NCBI GenBank assembly: GCA_046045995.1
Contig: JBJOKR010000003.1
Coordinates: 1 to 64,000, forward strand
DNA from: Indioceanicola sp046045995
GTDB lineage: Bacteria; Pseudomonadota; Alphaproteobacteria; Azospirillales; Azospirillaceae
Reading direction: 5' to 3'
DNA length: 64,000 nt
Shown here: positions 59,280 to 64,000 of the stretch, piece after piece
How positions within the stretch are numbered: position 1 is the first letter of the stretch
Layout of the letters: each line of letters starts with the position of its first letter
Translations under genes and position numbers: made by a program
Notes under the pieces: model-generated
The model's input: only the letters and a program-made list of their open reading frames with translations
What the model was told of the DNA's origin: nothing
Database searches by the model: none

Positions 59280-60317
59280 CTACTCGGTCCAGGGGTCGCC
59301 CGGGGCGCCGTTTCCGGCGGCGATGGTGCCGGCGCGGCGCAGGGCCTCCAGACTGTCGGCCATGGTCCGCATGCCGAAGCGGCTGCCCATCTGGATCATG
59401 GAGGTGATCTGGGCGATCTTGTTCTCCCGGATCAGGGAGCGGACGGCGGGGGTGGCCACCAGCACCTCATGGGCGGCCACCCGCCCGCGCCCGTCGGCCC
59501 GGGGCAGCAGCACCTGGGCGATCACGGCCTGGAGCGATCCGGCCAGCATGGCGCGGGCCATGTCCTTGGTGGGGCCTGGGAAGACATCGATGATGCGGTC
59601 CACCGCCTTGGCGGCCGATGCGGTGTGCAGGGTGCCAAGGACCAGATGCCCCGTCTCCGCCGCGGTCAGGGCCATCTGGATGGTTTCGGGATCGCGCAGC
59701 TCCCCCACCAGGATGATGTCCGGATCCTCCCGCAGGGCGGCGCGCAGGGCGGTGGCGAAGCTGGCCGTATCGCGCCCGATCTCCCGCTGGCTGACCAGCC
59801 CGCCGGGGGCCGCATGCACATATTCCACCGGGTCCTCGATGGTGATGACATGGGCATTCTGCCGGGACAGGATATGCCCCACCATCGCCGCCAGGGTGGA
59901 GGATTTGCCGCTGCCCGTCGGTCCCGTCACCAGGATCAGCCCGGTGGGCAGGGCCGACAGATCCATCAGGATCGGCGGGGCGCCCAGGTCGGCCAGTGTG
60001 GGCACCCGGTCGGGCACCACGCGGAAGGCCGCCGCCGGGCCGCGCAGGGTGCGGTAGGCATTGCCGCGGTAGCGCAAGCCCTCCATTTCCAGGGAGAAAT
60101 CGATGTCCCCCGTCTCCCGGTAGCGGGCGCGCAGGTCGGCCGGCATCGCCGCCGACAGCATGGCCTCCAGCCCTGCCGGGTCCAGGCCGGGCCCGGCCAC
60201 CGGTTCCAGCCGGCCATTCAGCCGCAGGGTCGGCGCCAGCCCCGCCGACAGATGCAGGTCGGACGCGCCGCGCGCCCGGGCCAGGGCCAGCAGGTCGGCC
60301 AGGGTCGGGTCCATCAT
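59280..60317 (-). CDS. pilT: PilT-type retraction ATPase
   Basis: The 345-residue protein has the PilT layout. The N-terminal domain (SDLHLSAGLAPTLRLNGRLE) precedes the ATPase with Walker A VTGPTGSGKSSTLAAM (about residue 130), the Asp box ITIEDPVEYVH and Walker B DIILVGELRDPETI. The His box is TAAETGHLVLGTLHT, and the C-terminus includes AIIAQ-like AVIAQVLLP. PilT powers retraction of type IV pili and twitching. It is the last gene of the minus-strand pilus operon. The ATG at 60317 has GAGAGAGG upstream; a second ATG three bases on is possible. No PilB or pilin is in the window. Confidence 0.92.
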   Translation of the reverse strand: MMDPTLADLLALARARGASDLHLSAGLAPTLRLNGRLEPVAGPGLDPAGLEAMLSAAMPADLRARYRETGDIDFSLEMEGLRYRGNAYRTLRGPAAAFRVVPDRVPTLADLGAPPILMDLSALPTGLILVTGPTGSGKSSTLAAMVGHILSRQNAHVITIEDPVEYVHAAPGGLVSQREIGRDTASFATALRAALREDPDIILVGELRDPETIQMALTAAETGHLVLGTLHTASAAKAVDRIIDVFPGPTKDMARAMLAGSLQAVIAQVLLPRADGRGRVAAHEVLVATPAVRSLIRENKIAQITSMIQMGSRFGMRTMADSLEALRRAGTIAAGNGAPGDPWTE

Positions 60318-60336
60318 GCCTCTCTCTGTTTCGGTC

Positions 60337-61149
60337 TCATTGCCCGGTTGCCGGGGCGCCGGTGAGAGCGCCGGCGGGGGCTGTTCCCGGGGCTTCCGCC
60401 GGGCCGGCCGCCGCTCCTCCTGTGCCGCCGCGCAGGGCGGCCAGCCGGGCGCGCACCTGGGTCAGGGGCACCCCGGTCGTCGGCGGCAGGGACAGGACCT
60501 GTTCATAGCCGGCGATGGCGGCAGGGACATCGCCCAGCCTGTCCCGCGCCACGGCCAGGTTGTGGGCCACGGCCGCATGGTCCGGCAGAGCGGTTGCCGC
60601 CATCTCGAACTCCGCCGCTGCCGCTTCCCACTGGCCGCGCTGGGCCTCCAGCCGGCCGATGCGCACGGCCAGCCAGGGATCGCCCGGGCGACCGGCGCGC
60701 AGGCGGCGCAGATCGGCCAGCCCCACCTCCGGCTCCTCCTCCGCCACCAGCCCGGCCAGCCCGACGACGGCACCCGGATGGTCCGGGTCCAGGCGCAGGG
60801 CCGACTGATAGGCCGCCGCCGCTTCCGCCCTGAGGCCCATCGCCTCCAGCGCCCGGCCGCGGCCGTATTGGATCACCGCGGCGGACGGGTCCAGGCGCAG
60901 CGCCTTGTCATACAGGGCCGCCGCTTCCGCCGGGCGGCCGGTGGCCAGGGCGTGGTCGGCGTTGCGGACCAGCCGGTCCACATCGTCGGTGCGGTCGGTG
61001 GCGACGACCGTCGGCTCCCGCGCCGATGCCGGTTCCGCGGTACCCGCCAGCGCCGCCAGGGCCGCCAGCAGCGCCACCCCCGCCATCCCGGCCCTTGCTG
61101 ATCCGGCCCTGCCCGCGACCCAACCCATCCTATGGTCCTTCCCCATCAT
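60337..61149 (-). CDS. TPR-repeat protein of the pilus-like operon
   Basis: The 270-residue protein has a signal-like hydrophobic segment (MAGVALLAALAALAGTAEPA). TPR helices follow (ADHALATGRPAEAAALYDKA, ALRLDPSAAVIQYGRGRALE, WEAAAAEFEMAATALPDHAA, LAVARDRLGDVPAAIAGYEQ). An Ala/Pro/Gly-rich tail follows. The start ATG at 61149 overlaps the stop of the prepilin peptidase gene as ATGATG; an in-frame ATG at 61128 is possible. TPR proteins of this type assist secretin assembly (PilF/PilW class), which fits the neighbouring pilT and prepilin peptidase. Confidence 0.78.
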   Translation of the reverse strand: MMGKDHRMGWVAGRAGSARAGMAGVALLAALAALAGTAEPASAREPTVVATDRTDDVDRLVRNADHALATGRPAEAAALYDKALRLDPSAAVIQYGRGRALEAMGLRAEAAAAYQSALRLDPDHPGAVVGLAGLVAEEEPEVGLADLRRLRAGRPGDPWLAVRIGRLEAQRGQWEAAAAEFEMAATALPDHAAVAHNLAVARDRLGDVPAAIAGYEQVLSLPPTTGVPLTQVRARLAALRGGTGGAAAGPAEAPGTAPAGALTGAPATGQ

Positions 61150-62036
61150 CCAACCCACCCGAAACCATCCAGTCCCGTGCCCCACCCGGCCGGGGGCAGC
61201 AATAGAAGCACCATCAGCGCCAGGGCCAGGGCCGGGCCGAAGGGCAGGACACCGTCCCCGTCCGAGCCCATCTCCTCCCCCTCCCCCTCCCCGATCTCCT
61301 CCCGCCCAGCGGGGCCGCCTTGCCCGACCAGCCGGGTGGCCCCGGCCATGGCCAGCCCGCCGATCCCGGCCAGCAGCAGGAACGGGGCCAGGGCGGCCGG
61401 GCCCAGCCACAGGCCGGCCACGGCGAAAAGCTTCACATCCCCCAGGCCCATCGCCTCCCGCCCGGTGCGCCAGGAGACGGCGGCCCGCACGGCCAGGGCC
61501 ACACCGGCGAACAGCCCGGCCCCGGCCAGAACGGTTCCCCAGCCGATCTGCCCGGTCAGGGGCGGCACCAGGGCCAGAAGCCCGGCCAAGGCCGTCACCC
61601 CGTCGGGCAGGTACAGGTGGTCCAGGTCGATCAGGGCCGCCAGCAGCAGCAGCGTGCCCAGGCTGCCCAGCAGCAGGGTCCGCCCGATCTCCCCCGTCGC
61701 CAGCAGGCAACCGACCCACAGGGCCGCCGTCGCCAGCTCCACCACCGCATAGCGGGGGCTGACCGGGGTGCCGCAGTGGCGGCAACGGCCCCGCGCCGCC
61801 AGCCAGGACAGCACCGGCACAAGATCCCGCACGCCCAGCCGTGTTCCGCAGGCGGGGCATGCCGACCGGCCGGTCAGGCCGATCCGCCGCGGCAGGCGCC
61901 AGGTGGCGGCGGCGATGAAACTGCCCAGGCACAGGCCGACCATCAGGATCGCCGTCAGGAGATACAGCCGCAGCACCGGATCGGCGGGCAGCCCCGCCGC
62001 CAGGGGCGCGATCAGGATATCGGGGTTCCAGGTCAC
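61146..62036 (-). CDS. Prepilin peptidase (A24 family)
   Basis: The 296-residue membrane protein has the PilD/PulO layout. SFIAAATWRLPRRIG sits near the N-terminus, then paired CxxC motifs in SACPACGTRLGVRDLVPVLS and GRCRHCGTPVSPRYAVVE, which bind zinc. The two catalytic Asp regions follow: ALIDLDHLYLPDGVT and MGLGDVKLFAVAGLWLG. Several transmembrane helices are clear. The start is a GTG at 62036 overlapping the PilZ gene's stop as GTGA; a longer frame to 62285 would cover the PilZ gene. It should cleave and N-methylate type IV prepilins. Confidence 0.9.
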   Translation of the reverse strand: MTWNPDILIAPLAAGLPADPVLRLYLLTAILMVGLCLGSFIAAATWRLPRRIGLTGRSACPACGTRLGVRDLVPVLSWLAARGRCRHCGTPVSPRYAVVELATAALWVGCLLATGEIGRTLLLGSLGTLLLLAALIDLDHLYLPDGVTALAGLLALVPPLTGQIGWGTVLAGAGLFAGVALAVRAAVSWRTGREAMGLGDVKLFAVAGLWLGPAALAPFLLLAGIGGLAMAGATRLVGQGGPAGREEIGEGEGEEMGSDGDGVLPFGPALALALMVLLLLPPAGWGTGLDGFGWVG

Positions 62037-62452
62037 CGTGTCGTCCCAGCCCCAGGCCCGATCCCGCCCAGGCCCGACCCGGTGCCTGGTTCCACGCCTT
62101 GCCCGGTCTCGGCCGCCGAATGGACCCGCATCACGGCCGCGGCGTCCACCTTGTCGATGAAGCCCACATGCTTCACATCGCCCTTGTCGGCGACCACGCG
62201 CCCGGCCACCGGCCCCTCGATCCCCGGCAGCACCAGCCGCACGGGCGACAGTAGCTGGGCCGATTCCTCGAAATAAATGGCGCATCCCAGAGGCGACAGG
62301 TCAAGGACCACACATTCCCAGGGCTGGGCATCCTCCTCCGGGAAGACGATGGCCGCCCGGATGAAGGTCTTCGTCCGTTCCGCCCGGCGGCGGTTCTGGG
62401 CGGCATCCGCGGCGGCGACGGCCGGATGGGATTCAGGCGGCAGGGGCGGCAT
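62033..62452 (-). CDS. PilZ-domain protein
   Basis: The 139-residue protein has a PilZ-like beta-barrel. It carries RRRAERTKTFIRAAIVF with an RxxxR c-di-GMP contact. Then VVLDLSPLGCAIYFEES has the D/NxSxxG form, followed by LPGIEGPVAGRVVADKGD. It may relay c-di-GMP to the pilus machine, and the EAL protein at 36 kb could set that signal. ATG 62452 is favoured, with GGAGG eight bases upstream; ATG 62458 or GTG 62461 are alternatives. Its stop overlaps the prepilin peptidase start. Confidence 0.78.
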   Translation of the reverse strand: MPPLPPESHPAVAAADAAQNRRRAERTKTFIRAAIVFPEEDAQPWECVVLDLSPLGCAIYFEESAQLLSPVRLVLPGIEGPVAGRVVADKGDVKHVGFIDKVDAAAVMRVHSAAETGQGVEPGTGSGLGGIGPGAGTTR

Positions 62453-62498
62453 GGCCATCACCTCCAGGATGCGGGGCCAGGGTGCGGGGGCGGCGGGG

Positions 62499-63149
62499 TC
62501 ATGGGCAGTCCTCCCCCAGCGGGGCGCTTTCCGTCCAGGGATCCCCCGTCACGGCTGGCGGCGGTATTGTCCCCCCGTCGGTCCTTCCGTGGGGGGAGTG
62601 TGCCACGACCGCGCCCGGCGCGCCATCGCCGCCCGCGGTTTGTGGGATAACCGGCCAGGCCCGCCTCTCCCCCACGCGCAGGCGCAAGCTCTGGCGCGTT
62701 CCCGTGGTCGGATCGACCCGGACCAGGGTGACATTGTCCGCCTGCACCCGGGCGGCGGCGATGTCGGGCGGCAGGCGCCCCGGCTCCCCCAGCCGGCCGT
62801 TCACCCGGAAGGACCAGGCATCGGGGGCGGCATAAACCAGGCTGGACAGATGGGCCATGCGCGCGGGCGGCCCCACCGCCTCCTCCCGCGCCGACCGGGC
62901 TGCCTCCACCCGGCTTCCGCCATCGCCGTCAGCGGTCGCCACCCGGCGGGTCTGGGCGCAGGCCAACCGCCGACGCTCCGCCGCGGAGAACAGAAGGGAC
63001 CGCTGCGGCGCCCCCGCGGCTTGTGCCGCCTGGGTCGGGGCCTGGGCTGCGGCCGGAAGGGCAGGGGGCAATACCGCCAGCAGCAGAAGCACGGCGCCGG
63101 TCAGCGGGCCGACCGTCGCAAGAGGATGGGTGGGGCGGTACCGGATCAT
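62499..63149 (-). CDS. Hypothetical secreted protein of the pilus-like operon
   Basis: The 216-residue protein has a signal peptide (VGPLTGAVLLLLAVLPPALP, AAAQA). A charged helical segment follows (AAERRRLACAQTRRVATADG). A C-terminal beta-rich half includes SSLVYAAPDAWSFRVNGRLG and SLRLRVGERRAWPVIP. The position right after the PilO-like gene, with ATGA overlap (63146-63149), suggests a PilP-like periplasmic component, but I see no PilP lipobox. The function is not assigned. Confidence 0.6.
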   Translation of the reverse strand: MIRYRPTHPLATVGPLTGAVLLLLAVLPPALPAAAQAPTQAAQAAGAPQRSLLFSAAERRRLACAQTRRVATADGDGGSRVEAARSAREEAVGPPARMAHLSSLVYAAPDAWSFRVNGRLGEPGRLPPDIAAARVQADNVTLVRVDPTTGTRQSLRLRVGERRAWPVIPQTAGGDGAPGAVVAHSPHGRTDGGTIPPPAVTGDPWTESAPLGEDCP

Positions 63150-63760
63150 GGTTCGGCCTCCACCGGTACCAGGGTGACCCAGCTCAGCCGCAGATCCAGC
63201 CGGGCGACGGCGGCGGGACCTGTGCCATCGCTCAGCCAGTCCTCCGGCCCGTCATCGCCGCGGCGAAGGGTCATGCGCGATACCCGCAGCAGTGCCCCTT
63301 CCGCCACCACCTCCAGCCGCAGGAAGGACAGCAGGTCCAGGTCATCCGCCGCGGTCAGCGTCACCTCCACCGGGATCAGGCGGCGCAGCACCTGCACCTG
63401 CCCGACCTGAAGCCGCTGCTCCTCGATCGGCAGGAACTGATAGGCCGCCCCGTCGATGCCGATCTCCGCCATGCGCGAATCCAGCCGGTCGGCCAGGGCA
63501 ATGCGGTCCGGCTGGTCGAAGGCACCCGCCTGGTCCAGGCGCCGCCAGTCATCGGCCATGCGGTCCAGCAGGGACAGATCCTCCTCCGCCCGGGCGATCT
63601 GGGCGGCCATGGTGTCCCGCTGCCCCATCAGGTCGGCCAGGTCGGCCTGGTGCTGGATCAGCATTGGAAAGGTCAGGAAGCTGCGTGCCAGCCACAGGGC
63701 GGCCAGCAGGCCGATGGCGACCAGCAAGGGGCGCAGTGCCTTCGGATCGATCTGGATCAT
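63146..63760 (-). CDS. PilO-like inner-membrane assembly protein
   Basis: The 204-residue protein has one N-terminal transmembrane helix (PLLVAIGLLAALWLARSFLT, residues 11-30). A coiled-coil region (QHQADLADLMGQRDTMAAQI to RAEEDLSLLDRMADDWRRLD) precedes a periplasmic alpha/beta domain with a ferredoxin-like pattern (VEVTLTAADDLDLLSFLRLE). This is the PilO/GspM architecture. Its ATG overlaps the stop of the upstream partial gene and its own stop overlaps the next start, typical of the pilMNOP order. Sequence similarity to PilO itself is weak. Confidence 0.68.
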   Translation of the reverse strand: MIQIDPKALRPLLVAIGLLAALWLARSFLTFPMLIQHQADLADLMGQRDTMAAQIARAEEDLSLLDRMADDWRRLDQAGAFDQPDRIALADRLDSRMAEIGIDGAAYQFLPIEEQRLQVGQVQVLRRLIPVEVTLTAADDLDLLSFLRLEVVAEGALLRVSRMTLRRGDDGPEDWLSDGTGPAAVARLDLRLSWVTLVPVEAEP

Positions 63761-64000
63761 GGCCCCGCCTCCACCACCAGGATGCTGCGATACCCATCGC
63801 GGTTGTCCTCGCGGGGCTTGGCGCCCAGGGTCAGGGCGGCGGTCAGGTCCAGGGTCACGGGTGGCCGATCCACCCGCACGATGTGATCCGGCATGGCGGC
63901 GTCCAGCCGCTCCGCGATTTCCGCCACCATGCGGACGGCCGCCGCCTCTCCCGTGCGGTCGGGGATGACCAGCTCGATCTCCAGCCGCGGCGGGGGCGGC
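63757..64000 (-). CDS. C-terminal end of a pilus/secretion assembly protein (partial)
   Basis: The window edge cuts this gene. About 80 C-terminal residues are visible, including EIELVIPDRTGEAAAVRMVA, EIAERLDAAMPDHIVRVDRP and YRSILVVEAGP. The stop TGA overlaps the ATG of the PilO-like gene. By order it should be the PilN- or GspL-like partner of that protein, since pilN precedes pilO. The start is outside the window. The domain cannot be confirmed from this fragment. Confidence 0.55.
   Translation of the reverse strand, partial: PPPPRLEIELVIPDRTGEAAAVRMVAEIAERLDAAMPDHIVRVDRPPVTLDLTAALTLGAKPREDNRDGYRSILVVEAGP

Noticed and set aside
61150..61932. Long minus-strand frame extending the TPR gene upstream
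   Set aside because: It overlaps the prepilin peptidase in another frame and is low-complexity Gly/Arg/Pro; the peptidase frame has clear catalytic motifs.
62037..62285. Upstream extension of the prepilin peptidase frame
   Set aside because: It overlaps the PilZ gene and has no peptidase similarity; a GTG with stop overlap at 62036 explains the start.
1..64000. CRISPR arrays, tRNA or rRNA genes, transposases, chromosomal-type parS (TGTTTCACGTGAAACA)
   Set aside because: None was seen by eye on either strand; short divergent copies could be missed without a computed search.

Overview
The window is GC-rich alphaproteobacterial DNA from a secondary replicon (chromid or megaplasmid). The FlbT/FlaF flagellar regulators, DUF1217, the RPA-family initiator, sigma-54 flagellar promoters and three TonB-dependent receptors fit Rhodospirillales, most likely Azospirillaceae. 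The genus cannot be fixed from this sequence. Bases 1-547 carry iteron-like repeats directly upstream of a replication initiator. A ParA/ParB pair lies about 45 kb away (46.7-48.5 kb), with three copies of a 16-bp palindrome that are candidate parS sites.

Layout. 0.5-9.4 kb: replication initiator, FAD-linked D-2-hydroxyacid dehydrogenase, UDP-glucuronate epimerase, DUF3445 haem protein, KpsF isomerase, small unknown genes, a secreted Pro/Ala-rich protein paired with an SH3/SPOR protein, and an RHH regulator. 9.6-26.4 kb: a late flagellar cluster with sigma-54 promoters, flgE, flgK, flgL, flbT, a FlaG-like gene, two flaF paralogues, a short flagellin, a DUF1217 protein, and a GT41 (O-GlcNAc-transferase-like) enzyme plus two methyltransferases that may modify flagellin. 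27.7-36.1 kb: a sucrose locus of the sux type (LacI regulator, sodium-solute symporter, TonB receptor, amylosucrase/sucrose hydrolase, ROK fructokinase) with two matching operators between the divergent transport genes.

36.1-46.4 kb: c-di-GMP enzyme, a DedA/ATP-grasp pair, TTC38-like protein, LysR regulator, a composite inverted-repeat element, peroxiredoxin-like protein, chemoreceptor, DoxX and YHS proteins. 46.6-50 kb: partition module and an RHE_PE00001-like plasmid protein. 50-59.3 kb: TonB receptor with a PepSY reductase-like partner under an operator-like dyad, a secreted transglutaminase-like protein, another TonB receptor, and a two-gene amino-acid ABC importer lacking an ATPase. 59.3-64 kb: a minus-strand operon for a type IV pilus/type II secretion-like machine (PilN/O-like inner membrane proteins, PilZ, prepilin peptidase, TPR protein, PilT), cut by the window edge.

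A roughly 140-bp palindromic repeat occurs three times (14.8, 17.3 and 48.6 kb), once immediately after parB. No tRNA, rRNA, CRISPR array or transposase was seen.
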